64,000 bases of DNA. Source: Saprospiraceae bacterium (GTDB lineage: Bacteria > Bacteroidota > Bacteroidia > Chitinophagales > Saprospiraceae). Location of the stretch: positions 1,550,001-1,614,000 of the forward strand of contig JADKAA010000029.1 of assembly GCA_016715465.1 (NCBI GenBank), written 5' to 3'. Within the stretch, counting starts at the first letter, position 1. Each line of letters starts with the position of its first letter. The position numbers and the translations under genes are program-made. The notes below the pieces were generated by a model, which worked only from the letters and a program-made list of their open reading frames with translations, did no database searches and was not told the origin of the DNA. Of this stretch, positions 43,383 to 53,057 are shown one piece after another.

Positions 43383-44760
43383 GCCCTGTCCTGGCAGCTG
43401 CCCGGTTCATTGCCTACTACTCCACATGGTGTGTACACATTGTCTCCTCCAGCTGAGCCCGGGGTAAGATCCATGCTTACATTGAAAGTAACATTATAGG
43501 TATGGGTTGTTCCTGCTCCTATTGAGGTATTCGTCGCTAAGGTGGTAGATCCTGCCGTATTCGTCGACCCACTCGCCTGGCCACTGTAACTGCCGCTGTT
43601 GATCACCACATCGTTGTCAAATATTGGCGTGTCTTTCAAGCTATAACTTCCTGTCGCTCCTCCTGCGTTATTTACTACTATTGAATAATTTACCGTATAC
43701 GTGCCATCCGCATTTTGTGTCGCACCAGCAAAGTTCTTAACCATGGTCACATATGGCAAGTCGCCACAGGCATCATCTGTAATGTCGGTAATTCCGTCGC
43801 CTGTCTTATCTACCTCTGCTTTGTTGTACAAGCCCTGTCCCGGTAAACTGCCAGGTCCATTTCCTACTACTCCGCATGGTGTATATACATTGTCTCCTCC
43901 AGGTGAACCCGGGGTAAGATCCATGCTTACATTGAAGCTCACATTATAGGTGTGGGTTGTTCCTGCTCCTATTGAGGCATTCGTCGCTAAGGTTGTAAAT
44001 CCTGTCGTATTCATAGATCCACTCGCCTGGCCATTATAACTTCCACTGTTGATCACTACATCGTTGTCAAACAATGGCGTGTCTTTCAGACTATAACTTC
44101 CTGTCGCTCCACCAACATTGTTTACTACTATTGAGTAGTTCACAGTATAGGTGCCATTTGCATTGGTGGTCACTCCTACAAAGTTCTTAACCATAGTCAC
44201 ATACGGTAAGTCACCACATGCATCATCTGTAATGTCGGTAATGCCATCTCCTGTCCTGTCTACCTCTGCTTTGTTGTACAAGCCCTGTCCCGGTAAACTG
44301 CCCTGTCCATTGCCTACTACTTCGCACGCATAATAGATGTTATCGCCTATAGGTGTGCCCGGGGTAAGATCCATGCTTACGATGAAGCTCACATTATACG
44401 TATGGGTTGCTCCCGCTGTTATTGATGCATTTGTCGCTAAGGTAGTTGATCCTGTCGTATTCATCGATCCACTCGCTTGTCCACTATATGTACCACTGTT
44501 GATCTCCACATCGTTGTCAAACAATGGCGTGTCTTTCAGACTGTAACTTCCCGTCGCTCCCCCTACATTGTTCACTAATATGGTGTAGTTCACCGTGTAC
44601 GTGCCATTCGCATTCGGGGTTACCCCAGAAAAGTTCTTAACCATAGTCACATACGGCAGGTCGCCACATGCATCGTCCGCAATGTCAGTTATACCATCAC
44701 CTGTCCTGTCTACCTCTGCTTTGTTGTACAAGCCCTGTCCCGGTAAACTGCCCGGTCCAT
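43361..44760 (-). CDS. adhesin segment 6: DUF11-like repeats 18-20
   Basis: Three full repeats with sequences KNFSGVTPNANG, KNFVGVTTNANG and KNFAGATQNADG. The in-frame part begins at GPGSLPGQGLYNKAEVD near 44760; translation upstream of that to 44917 is nonsense because the DNA there is corrupted. Repeats 20-21 closely resemble repeats 7-8, including the unusual DIADDAC ending. Confidence 0.82.
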
Positions 44761-44940
44761 GCCTACTACTCCACAGGGGGGGTAAAGTTGCGCCCCCCCC
44801 GGGGGGGCGGGGGTAAGATCCATGCTTGATTGAAAGTAACATTATAGGTATGGGTGTCCTGCTCCTATTGAGGCATTCGTCGCTAAGGTGGTAGATCCTG
44901 CCGTATTCATGACCCACCGGCCCTGTAACTGCCGCTGTTG
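44761..44940. other. corrupted consensus patch inside the adhesin
   Basis: Where the sister repeats read ...CTACTCCACATGGTGTGT..., this stretch has a G8 run, then TAAAGTTGCG, C9, G7 and CGGGGG in quick succession, then several single-base losses (GCTTGATTG, GGGTGTCCTG, CATGACCCACCGG). No other part of the window looks like this. It is best read as a poorly resolved repeat junction. Confidence 0.75.
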
Positions 44941-47900
44941 ATCACCACATCGTTGTCAAATATTGGGGTGTCTTTCAAACTGTAGTTGCCGGTTGCTCCG
45001 CCTATATTGTTCACTACTATTGAGTAGTTCACAGTATAGGTACCATTCGCATTGGTGGTCACTCCCACAAAATTCTTAACCATAGTCACATATGGAATGT
45101 CCCCACATGCATCATCCGTAATGTCGGTTACACCGTCGCCTGTCTTATCTAATTCTGCCTTGTTGTACAAGCCCTGACCCGGCAAACTGCCCGGTCCATT
45201 GCCTATTACTCCGCATGGTGTATATACATTATCTCCTCCAGGTGAACCTGGGGTAAGATCCATGGTTACATTAAAGCTCACATTATAGGTGTGGGTTGTT
45301 CCAGCTCCTATTGAGGCATTCGTCGCTAGGGTAGTTGATCCTGATGTATTCATCGGTCCACTCGCCTGGCCACTATAACTGCCGCTGTTGATCACCACAT
45401 CGTTGTCAAATATTGGCGTGTCTTTCAGACTGTACGTTCCCGTCGCTCCTCCTACGTTGTTCACTAATATGGTGTAGTTCACCGTATAGGTACCATCTGC
45501 ATTTTGTGTGGCACCCCAAAAGTTTTTAACCATCGTTACATACGGAAGGTCTCCACAGGCATCATCTTCAACTTCAGTGCTGCCATCATTATTTCTATCA
45601 AGTTTTGCCAGATTATACAAACCATGCTCAGGAGTTGAGCCCGGTCCATTTCCAGATACTTCGCAAGCATCATATGCATTATCACCGCCATCTGTTGAAC
45701 CTGGCTCCAAATCCAAGCTTACCCTGAAATACAAAGTGTAGTTGTGCGTATTTCCCGCTGTTATCACATTTGATCCCAGTGCACTCAAATCAATCGGCAC
45801 AACAGGGGCTGTCGGATAGGCTAATCCATATCCAACACTTGCCAAAACATCCTGGAAATTGTATGACCAGTCAATTATGGTAACATCATCTTCAAATAGT
45901 GGTGAATCAAGTAATTTATATGTGCCACTTGCTCCTCCAACATTCTCTACAATCACATTATAACTAACACTGAAACTTCCGTCAATTGATGGCGTAACGT
46001 TTACTATGTCTTTTCTCATTTTTATATATGGCAGGTCTCCGCATGCGTCATCTGTAATATCTGTGATGCCATCTCCTGTCCTATCTACCTCTGCCTTGTT
46101 GTATAAGCCTTGTCCAGGCTGACTGCCCGGTCCATTACCTACCACTCCACATGCTGTATATACATTGTCTCCTCCAGGTGAACCCGCGGTAAGATCCATG
46201 CTTACGATGAAGCTCACATTATACGTATGGGTTGCTCCCGCTGATATTGATGCATTTGTCGCTAAGGTTGTTGATCCTGTCGTATTCATCGACCCACTTG
46301 CTTGTCCACTATATGTACCACTGTTGATCTCCACATCGTTGTCAAACAATGGTGTGTCTTTCAGACTGTAACTTCCCGTCGCTCCCCCTACATTGTTCAC
46401 TACTATTGAGTAGTTCACAGTATAGGTGCCATTCGCATTTGGGTTTACCCCAGAAAAGTTCTTAACCATGGTCACATACGGCAGGTCGCCACATGCATCA
46501 TCTGTTATGTCAGTAATGCCATCACCTGTCCTGTCTACCTCTGCTTTGTTGTACAAGCCCTGTCCCGGTAAACTGCCCGGTCCATTGCCTACTACTCCGC
46601 ATGGTGTATATACATTATCTCCTCCAGGTGAACCCGCGGTAAGATCCATGCTTACATTAAAGCTCACATTATAGGTGTGGGTTGTTCCCGCTGCTATTGA
46701 GGCACTCGTCGCAAGCGTCGTTGATCCTGATGTATTCATCGGTCCACTCGCCTGGCCACTATAACTGCCGCTGTTGATCACCACATCGTTGTCAAACAAT
46801 GGCGTGTCTTTCAGACTGTAACTTCCCGTCGCTCCCCCTACATTGTTCACTACTATTGAGTAGTTCACCGTGTACGTGCCATTCGCATTTTGTGTCACGC
46901 CGGCAAAATTCTTAACCATCGTTACATACGGCAGGTCACCACATGCATCATCTGTTATGTCGGTAATGCCATCTCCTGTCCTGTCTACCTCTGCTTTGTT
47001 GTACAGGCCCTGACCCGGCAAACTGCCCGGTCCATTGCCTACTACTCCGCATGGTGTATATACATTGTCTCCTCCAGGTGAACCCGGGGTAAGATCCATG
47101 CTTACATTGAAGCTCACATTATAGGTGTGGGTTGTTCCTGCTCCTATTGAGGCATTCGTCGCAAGCGTCGTTGATCCTGATGTATTCATCGGTCCACTCG
47201 CCTGGCCACTATAACTGCCGCTGTTGATCACCACATCGTTGTCAAACAATGGCGTGTCTTTCAGACTGTACGTTCCCGTCGCTCCTCCTACGTTGTTCAC
47301 TAATATGGTGTAGTTCACCGTATAGGTGCCATCTGCATTTTGTGTTGCACCCCCAAAGTCTTTAACCATCGTTACATATGGAAGATCTCCGCATGCGTCA
47401 TCTGTAATATCAGTAATGCCATCTCCTGTCCTGTCTACCTCTGCTTTGTTGTACAAGCCCTGTCCCGGTAAACTGCCAGGTCCATTGCCGACTACTCCGC
47501 ATGGTGTATATACATTATCTCCTCCAGGTGTACCCGGGGTAAGATCCATGCTTACGATGAAGCTCACATTATACGTATGGGTTGCTCCCGCTGATATTGA
47601 TGCATTTGTCGCTAAGGTTGTAGATCCTGCCGTATTCATCGACCCACTCGCTTGTCCACTATATGTACCACTGTTGATCTCCACATCGTTGTCAAACAAT
47701 GGGGTGTCTTTCAGACTGTAACTTCCTGTCGCTCCCCCTACATTGTTCACTACAATTGAGTAGTTCACAGTATAGGTGCCATTGGCATTGGTGGTCACTC
47801 CTACAAAGTTCTTAACCATAGTCACATACGGTAAGTCACCACATGCATCATCTGTAATGTCGGTTGTACCATCTCCTGTCCTATCTACCTCTGCCTTGTT

Positions 47901-48017
47901 GTACAAGCCTTGTCCTGGTAAACTGCCCGGTCCATTGCCGACTACGCCACATGCTGTATATACGTTGTCTCCTCCAGGGGTACCCGCAGTAAGATCCATA
48001 CTTACATTAAAGCTCAC
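44907..48017 (-). CDS. adhesin segment 5: DUF11-like repeats 10 (end) to 17
   Basis: About 1,036 codons with seven repeats in one frame. Repeat 15 is a divergent subtype: PYIKMRKDIVNVTPSIDGSF, LLDSPLFEDDVTIIDWSYNF, SALGSNVITAGNTHNYTLYF and LEPGSTDGGDNAYDACEVSG, ending LDRNNDGSTEVEDDACGDL, a more typical EF-hand-like loop than in the other repeats. The 5' junction (48031-48036) is a four-base deletion: GGGTCCCGC against GGGTCAGTCCCGC in the copy at 51235. Confidence 0.85.
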   Translation of the reverse strand: MSFNVSMDLTAGTPGGDNVYTACGVVGNGPGSLPGQGLYNKAEVDRTGDGTTDITDDACGDLPYVTMVKNFVGVTTNANGTYTVNYSIVVNNVGGATGSYSLKDTPLFDNDVEINSGTYSGQASGSMNTAGSTTLATNASISAGATHTYNVSFIVSMDLTPGTPGGDNVYTPCGVVGNGPGSLPGQGLYNKAEVDRTGDGITDITDDACGDLPYVTMVKDFGGATQNADGTYTVNYTILVNNVGGATGTYSLKDTPLFDNDVVINSGSYSGQASGPMNTSGSTTLATNASIGAGTTHTYNVSFNVSMDLTPGSPGGDNVYTPCGVVGNGPGSLPGQGLYNKAEVDRTGDGITDITDDACGDLPYVTMVKNFAGVTQNANGTYTVNYSIVVNNVGGATGSYSLKDTPLFDNDVVINSGSYSGQASGPMNTSGSTTLATSASIAAGTTHTYNVSFNVSMDLTAGSPGGDNVYTPCGVVGNGPGSLPGQGLYNKAEVDRTGDGITDITDDACGDLPYVTMVKNFSGVNPNANGTYTVNYSIVVNNVGGATGSYSLKDTPLFDNDVEINSGTYSGQASGSMNTTGSTTLATNASISAGATHTYNVSFIVSMDLTAGSPGGDNVYTACGVVGNGPGSQPGQGLYNKAEVDRTGDGITDITDDACGDLPYIKMRKDIVNVTPSIDGSFSVSYNVIVENVGGASGTYKLLDSPLFEDDVTIIDWSYNFQDVLASVGYGLAYPTAPVVPIDLSALGSNVITAGNTHNYTLYFRVSLDLEPGSTDGGDNAYDACEVSGNGPGSTPEHGLYNLAKLDRNNDGSTEVEDDACGDLPYVTMVKNFWGATQNADGTYTVNYTILVNNVGGATGTYSLKDTPIFDNDVVINSGSYSGQASGPMNTSGSTTLATNASIGAGTTHTYNVSFNVTMDLTPGSPGGDNVYTPCGVIGNGPGSLPGQGLYNKAELDKTGDGVTDITDDACGDIPYVTMVKNFVGVTTNANGTYTVNYSIVVNNIGGATGNYSLKDTPIFDNDVVINSGSYRAGGS

Positions 48018-48409
48018 ATTATACGTGTGGGTCCCGCTCCTATTGATGCATTCGTCGCTAAGGTTGTTGATCCTGATGTATTCATAGATCCACTCGCCTG
48101 GCCACTGTAACTGCCGCTGTTGATCACTACATCGTTGTCAAATATTGGCGTGTCTTTCAAGCTATAACTTCCTGTCGCTCCTCCTGCGTTATTTACTACT
48201 ATTGAATAATTTACTGTATAAGTGCCATTCGCATTAGTGGTCGCACCAGCAAAGTTCTTAACCATGGTTACATATGGTAAGTCACCACAGGCATCATCCG
48301 TAATGTCGGTAATTCCGTCGCCTGTCTTATCTACCTCTGCTTTGTTGTACAAGCCCTGTCCTGGTAAACTGCCCGGTCCATTTCCTACCACTCCGCATGC
48401 CGTGTACAC
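48014..48409 (-). CDS. adhesin segment 4: end of repeat 9 and repeat 10
   Basis: One repeat (KNFAGATTNANGTYTVNYSI) flanked by frame breaks. The upstream break is at 48431-48434, where GGGG replaces the GGGGG found in the otherwise similar copy near 51640. Confidence 0.8.
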   Translation of the reverse strand: MYTACGVVGNGPGSLPGQGLYNKAEVDKTGDGITDITDDACGDLPYVTMVKNFAGATTNANGTYTVNYSIVVNNAGGATGSYSLKDTPIFDNDVVINSGSYSGQASGSMNTSGSTTLATNASIGAGPTRIM

Positions 48410-49533
48410 ATTGTCGCCTCCAACGGAACCGGGGTTAAATCCATGCTTACGTTGAAGCCCATTGTGTAAATATGGGTATTACCTGCTGTAAGGTTTTGAG
48501 TTCCCAGGTTTATTGGTATTATTGGTGCACCTACAAATGCAGGTCCGTTTCCAAATCCACCCAATACATCCACAAATGTGAAGTCCCATCCATTTATCGT
48601 GACGTCATCATCAAATAACGGTGAATCTGTTAGTTTATACGTTCCTTCTGCTCCTCCTATGTTTTCTACATAGATCTTATATGTTACATAGAAACTGCCA
48701 TCTGCCAATTGCGTTGTACTTCCAAAATCTTTTCTCATTATTATGTATGGAAGATCGCCACAGGCATCATCTGTTATATCTGTGATGCCATCTCCTGTCC
48801 TGTCTACCTCTGCTTTATTGTATAAGCCTTGTCCAGGCTGACTGCCAGGTCCATTGCCTATCACTCCACATGCTGTATATACATTGTCTCCTCCAGGTGA
48901 ACCCGGGGTAAGATCCATGCTTACATTGAAGCTCACATTATAGGTATGGGTCAATCCTGCTCCTATTGAGACATTCGTCGCAAGCGTTGTTGATCCCATG
49001 ATATTCATCGATCCACTCGCCTGACCACTGTAACTGCCACTGTTGATCACTACATCGTTGTCAAACAATGGCGTGTCTTTCAAACTGTAACTTCCTGTCG
49101 CTCCTCCTGCGTTATTTACTACTATTGAATAATTTACTGTATACGTGCCATTCGCATTGGTGGTCACTCCCACAAAATTCTTTACCATCGTCACATACGG
49201 AAGGTCGCCACATGCATCGTCCGCAATGTCAGTTATACCATCACCTGTCCTGTCTACCTCTGCTTTGTTGTACAAGCCCTGTCCCGGTAAACTGCCCGGT
49301 CCATTGCCTACTACTCCACATGGTGTGTACACATTGTCGCCTCCAGCTGAGCCCGGGGTAAGATCCATGCTTACATTGAAAGTAACATTATAGGTATGGG
49401 TTGTTCCTGCTCCTATTGAGGTATTCGTCGCTAAGGTGGTAGATCCTGCCGTATTCATCGACCCACTCGCCTGGCCACTGTAACTGCCGCTGTTGATCAC
49501 CACATCGTTGTCAAATATTGGGGTGTCTTTCAA
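48385..49533 (-). CDS. adhesin segment 3: repeats 7 (end), 8 and 9
   Basis: Repeat 9 is divergent (PYIIMRKDFGSTTQLADGSF, YVTYKIYVENIGGAEGTYKL, DSPLFDDDVTINGW, NLTAGNTHIYTMGF) and is related to repeats 5 and 15. The 5' break is in a C-run: 49553-49556 has CCCC where related copies have five pyrimidines (CTCCCC or CCCCC). Confidence 0.82.
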   Translation of the reverse strand: MKDTPIFDNDVVINSGSYSGQASGSMNTAGSTTLATNTSIGAGTTHTYNVTFNVSMDLTPGSAGGDNVYTPCGVVGNGPGSLPGQGLYNKAEVDRTGDGITDIADDACGDLPYVTMVKNFVGVTTNANGTYTVNYSIVVNNAGGATGSYSLKDTPLFDNDVVINSGSYSGQASGSMNIMGSTTLATNVSIGAGLTHTYNVSFNVSMDLTPGSPGGDNVYTACGVIGNGPGSQPGQGLYNKAEVDRTGDGITDITDDACGDLPYIIMRKDFGSTTQLADGSFYVTYKIYVENIGGAEGTYKLTDSPLFDDDVTINGWDFTFVDVLGGFGNGPAFVGAPIIPINLGTQNLTAGNTHIYTMGFNVSMDLTPVPLEATMCTRHAEW

Positions 49534-52500
49534 ACTATAGCTGCCGGTTGCTCCCCTGCATTGTTCACTACTATTGAGTAGTTCACAGTATAGGTACCAT
49601 CCGCATTTTGTGTCGCACCAGCAAAGTTCTTAACCATAGTCACATATGGCAAGTCGCCACAGGCATCATCTGTAATGTCGGTAATTCCGTCGCCTGTCTT
49701 ATCTACCTCTGCTTTGTTGTACAAGCCCTGTCCTGGCAAACTGCCCGGTCCATTGCCTACTACTCCGCATGGTGTATATACATTGTCTCCTCCAGGTGAA
49801 CCTGCGGTAAGATCCATGCTTACGTTGAAGCTCACATTATAGGTGTGGGTTGTTCCTGCTCCTATTGAGGCATTCGTCGCTAAGGTTGTAAATCCTGTCG
49901 TATTCATAGATCCACTCGCCTGGCCATTATAACTTCCACTGTTGATCACTACATCGTTGTCAAACAATGGCGTGTCTTTCAGACTATAACTTCCTGTCGC
50001 TCCACCAACATTGTTTACTATGATTGAATAATTTACCGTATAGGTGCCATCTGCATTTTGTGTGGCACCTCCAAAGTTTTTAACCATCTTCACATACGGA
50101 AGGTCTCCACAGGCATCATCTTCCACTTCAGTGCTGCCATCATTATTTCTCTCAAGTTTAGCCAGATTATACAAACCATGCTCAGGTGTTGAGCCCGGTC
50201 CATTTCCAGATAGTTCGCATGCAGCATATTCATTATCACCTCCATCTGTTGAACCTGGCTCCAAATCCAAGTTTACCCTAAAATACAAAGTATAGTTGTG
50301 CGTATTTCCCGCAGTTATCACATTTGATCCCAATGCACTCAAATCAATCGGCACAACAGGCGCTGTCGGATAGGCCAAGCCATATCCAATACTTGCCAAC
50401 ACATCCTGGAAATTGTATGACCAGTCTATAATGGTAACATCATCCTCAAATAGTGGTGAATCAATTAATTTATACGTGCCACTCGCTCCTCCAACATTCT
50501 CTACAATGACTTTATAACTCACACTGTAAATTCCGTCAATTGATGGCGTAACGTTTACTATGTTTTTAATCATACTTCTACCACCGAGATCTACACAGGC
50601 GTCATCCGTAATATCTGTGATGCCATCTCCTGTCCTGTCTACCTCTGCTTTATTGTATAAACCTTGTCCAGGCGAACTGCCAGGTCCGTTTCCTACCACT
50701 CCGCATGCCGTGTACACATTATCACCTCCATCCGCTGAACCAGCTTCAAGGTTAAGGCTCACTACAAAACTTACGTTATAGATGTGGCTTCCGCCTGCTC
50801 CAATCGATGCATTCGTCGCTAAGGTTGTTGATCCTAGGATATTCATAGATCCACTCGCCTGACCACTGTAACTGCCACTGTTGATCACTACATAGTTGTC
50901 AAACAATGGCGTGTCTTTCAAACTATAACTTCCTGTCGCTCCTCCTGCGTTATTTACTACTATCGAATAATTTACCGTATACGTGCCATTAGCGTTTGGA
51001 GTTACACCAGAAAAATTCTTAACCATCGTTACATACGGCAGATCACCACATGCATCATCTGTAATGTCGGTTGTACCATCTCCTGTCCTGTCTACCTCTG
51101 CCTTGTTGTACAAGCCTTGTCCTGGTAAACTGCCAGGTCCATTGCCGACTACGCCACATGCTGTATATACGTTGTCTCCTCCAGGGGTACCCGCAGTAAG
51201 ATCCATACTTACATTAAAGCTCACATTATACGTGTGGGTCAGTCCCGCTCCTATTGATGCATTCGTCGCTAAGGTTGTTGATCCTGATGTATTCATAGAT
51301 CCACTCGCCTGGCCACTGTAACTGCCGCTGTTGATCACTACATCGTTGTCAAATATTGGCGTGTCTTTCAAGCTATAACTTCCTGTCGCTCCTCCTGCGT
51401 TATTTACTAATATTGAATAATTTACCGTATACGTGCCATCCGCATTTTGTGTCGCACCAGCAAAGTTCTTAACCATGGTCACATATGGCAAGTCGCCACA
51501 GGCATCATCTGTAATGTCGGTAATTCCGTCGCCTGTCTTATCTACCTCTGCTTTGTTGTACAAGCCCTGTCCTGGTAAACCGCCAGGTCCATTTCCTACC
51601 ACTCCACATGCCGTGTACACATTGTCGCCTCCAACGGAGCCGGGGGTTAAATCCATGCTTACATTGAAACTAACATTATACGTATGGGTCAATCCTGCTC
51701 CTATTGAGGCATTCGTCGCTAAGGTTGTAAATCCTGTCGTATTCATAGATCCACTCGCCTGTCCATTATAACTTCCACTGTTGATCACTACATCGTTGTC
51801 AAACAATGGCGTGTCTTTCAGACTGTATGTGCCGGCTGAACCTCCAATATTGTTTACTATGATTGAATAATTTACCGTAAATGTACCATTCGCATTTTGT
51901 GTTACACTTCCCAGATTCTTAACCATTGTTACATATGGCAGATCGCCACAGGCGTCATCTGAGATTTCTGCGGTAATGGTACTCCTTCTGAATAACTCTG
52001 AGTTATTGAACAAGCCCTGACCTGAACTACTACCTGGTCCATTTCCCACCACCGCACAAGGAGTGTAAATGTTGTCTCCAGTCGCACCAAGTGCGTCTTC
52101 CAATTGCAACGAAACAATAAATGTTACGGTATATATTTGGGTCTGATTTCCTGGTACATTCATGCTGGCTGCTAAAATGGTGCTTCCAGAAGTATTCATG
52201 GAGCCACTTAAAGGACCAGAAAATGATCCGCTGTTGATCACAATATCTGAATCAAAAGCAGGGGTATCTTTAATGGTATATACTGCATTTCCGCTTGAGG
52301 TATTGGATATCACTATGTTGTACACCACTGTATAAGTTCCATTTGGATTAGTGGTTGCGCTGACAAAGTCTTTGTGCATGTTCAATATTGGCGCATAGCC
52401 TGCATCTATCGTCTGGTTGTCATCACCAGGTAGCAAAATAAAATCTGCAGTTTTACCTGTATTTACATCGGCATCACTGTCATTGATATCATCCGGAATA

Positions 52501-53057
52501 CTATTCTGTGGAGATCGGTATGTATTAATTACATCGCCAAAAATGATGTAAAACTCACCTTTACATACATTAAACTGGTAGTATCCAGGAGCTCCAGCAT
52601 TGGTATTAGTAATTGTAGTTTCTATAACTGCATTTGTATTGGCGTTATGAAGCGTTACTGAAACACCATTAATTCCTACCTCAGTTGGGTCTTGTACTCC
52701 ATCGTAGTCTGAATCAAACCAAACATAGTTTCCTACCAAAGCTCTACTTTCAACGTTTACGACTACCTGGTCAGTTTCAATACAACCTTTTGAATCAGTC
52801 ACAGTTACTGTGTAAGTTGTTGTTAACAAAGGACTTACTGCTGTGCTGGCCGTACTTGCTCCATTACTCCAAACATAGGTATAGCCAGGAGTACCTCCAT
52901 TGCCAACAGCAGTCAATGTGGTAACTGTATTGTAACAAATCGTTACATCCGGCCCTGCATTTACTTCAGGCAACGGATTCACCGTTACTACTACTGCATC
53001 GGTCTTGATACAGCCCTTTGAATCGGTAATTGTCACAGTACATGTTGTTGTCACCAA
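49530..53057 (-). CDS. adhesin segment 2: last PKD-like repeats, SdrD-B domain, DUF11-like repeats 1-7
   Basis: About 1,175 codons. The first part contains the end of PKD-like repeat 12 and repeat 13 (VTICYNTVTTLTAVGNGGTP), then an SdrD-B domain (GNYVWFDSDYDGVQDPTEVG to QTIDAGYAP). Repeat 1 of the DUF11 array is the most divergent (NMHKDFVSATTNPNGTYTVV, QLEDALGATGDNIYTPCAVV, STITAEISDDACGDL); repeat 5 is the long subtype (SYNFQDVLASIGYGLAYPTA). The frame break before this segment is at 53179: CATCAGGCCTGC against CATCAGGGCCTGC, one G lost. Confidence 0.88.
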   Translation of the reverse strand: MVTTTCTVTITDSKGCIKTDAVVVTVNPLPEVNAGPDVTICYNTVTTLTAVGNGGTPGYTYVWSNGASTASTAVSPLLTTTYTVTVTDSKGCIETDQVVVNVESRALVGNYVWFDSDYDGVQDPTEVGINGVSVTLHNANTNAVIETTITNTNAGAPGYYQFNVCKGEFYIIFGDVINTYRSPQNSIPDDINDSDADVNTGKTADFILLPGDDNQTIDAGYAPILNMHKDFVSATTNPNGTYTVVYNIVISNTSSGNAVYTIKDTPAFDSDIVINSGSFSGPLSGSMNTSGSTILAASMNVPGNQTQIYTVTFIVSLQLEDALGATGDNIYTPCAVVGNGPGSSSGQGLFNNSELFRRSTITAEISDDACGDLPYVTMVKNLGSVTQNANGTFTVNYSIIVNNIGGSAGTYSLKDTPLFDNDVVINSGSYNGQASGSMNTTGFTTLATNASIGAGLTHTYNVSFNVSMDLTPGSVGGDNVYTACGVVGNGPGGLPGQGLYNKAEVDKTGDGITDITDDACGDLPYVTMVKNFAGATQNADGTYTVNYSILVNNAGGATGSYSLKDTPIFDNDVVINSGSYSGQASGSMNTSGSTTLATNASIGAGLTHTYNVSFNVSMDLTAGTPGGDNVYTACGVVGNGPGSLPGQGLYNKAEVDRTGDGTTDITDDACGDLPYVTMVKNFSGVTPNANGTYTVNYSIVVNNAGGATGSYSLKDTPLFDNYVVINSGSYSGQASGSMNILGSTTLATNASIGAGGSHIYNVSFVVSLNLEAGSADGGDNVYTACGVVGNGPGSSPGQGLYNKAEVDRTGDGITDITDDACVDLGGRSMIKNIVNVTPSIDGIYSVSYKVIVENVGGASGTYKLIDSPLFEDDVTIIDWSYNFQDVLASIGYGLAYPTAPVVPIDLSALGSNVITAGNTHNYTLYFRVNLDLEPGSTDGGDNEYAACELSGNGPGSTPEHGLYNLAKLERNNDGSTEVEDDACGDLPYVKMVKNFGGATQNADGTYTVNYSIIVNNVGGATGSYSLKDTPLFDNDVVINSGSYNGQASGSMNTTGFTTLATNASIGAGTTHTYNVSFNVSMDLTAGSPGGDNVYTPCGVVGNGPGSLPGQGLYNKAEVDKTGDGITDITDDACGDLPYVTMVKNFAGATQNADGTYTVNYSIVVNNAGEQPAAIV

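Larger units (their letters stand above)
38810..52390 (-). repeat. about 30 tandem ~450-bp DUF11-like repeats
   Basis: Counting the YVTMVKNF-type starts through all frames gives 30 units of about 150 codons (13.6 kb). Each has a central DTPLFDNDVVINSGSYSGQA strand-turn, TLATNASIGAGTTHTYNVSF, a Cys in YTPCGVVGNGPGS, and a closing NKAEVDRTGDGITDITDDAC. Units 21-28 are nearly identical, units 1, 5, 9, 15 and 30 are divergent. Confidence 0.92.

Noticed and set aside
39839..51771. Many plus-strand reading frames of 60-132 codons with repeated Pro/Ser/Val-rich sequence opposite the adhesin
   Set aside because: They recur with the 450-bp period and are antisense shadows of the repeat-coding strand; they have no independent start signals.
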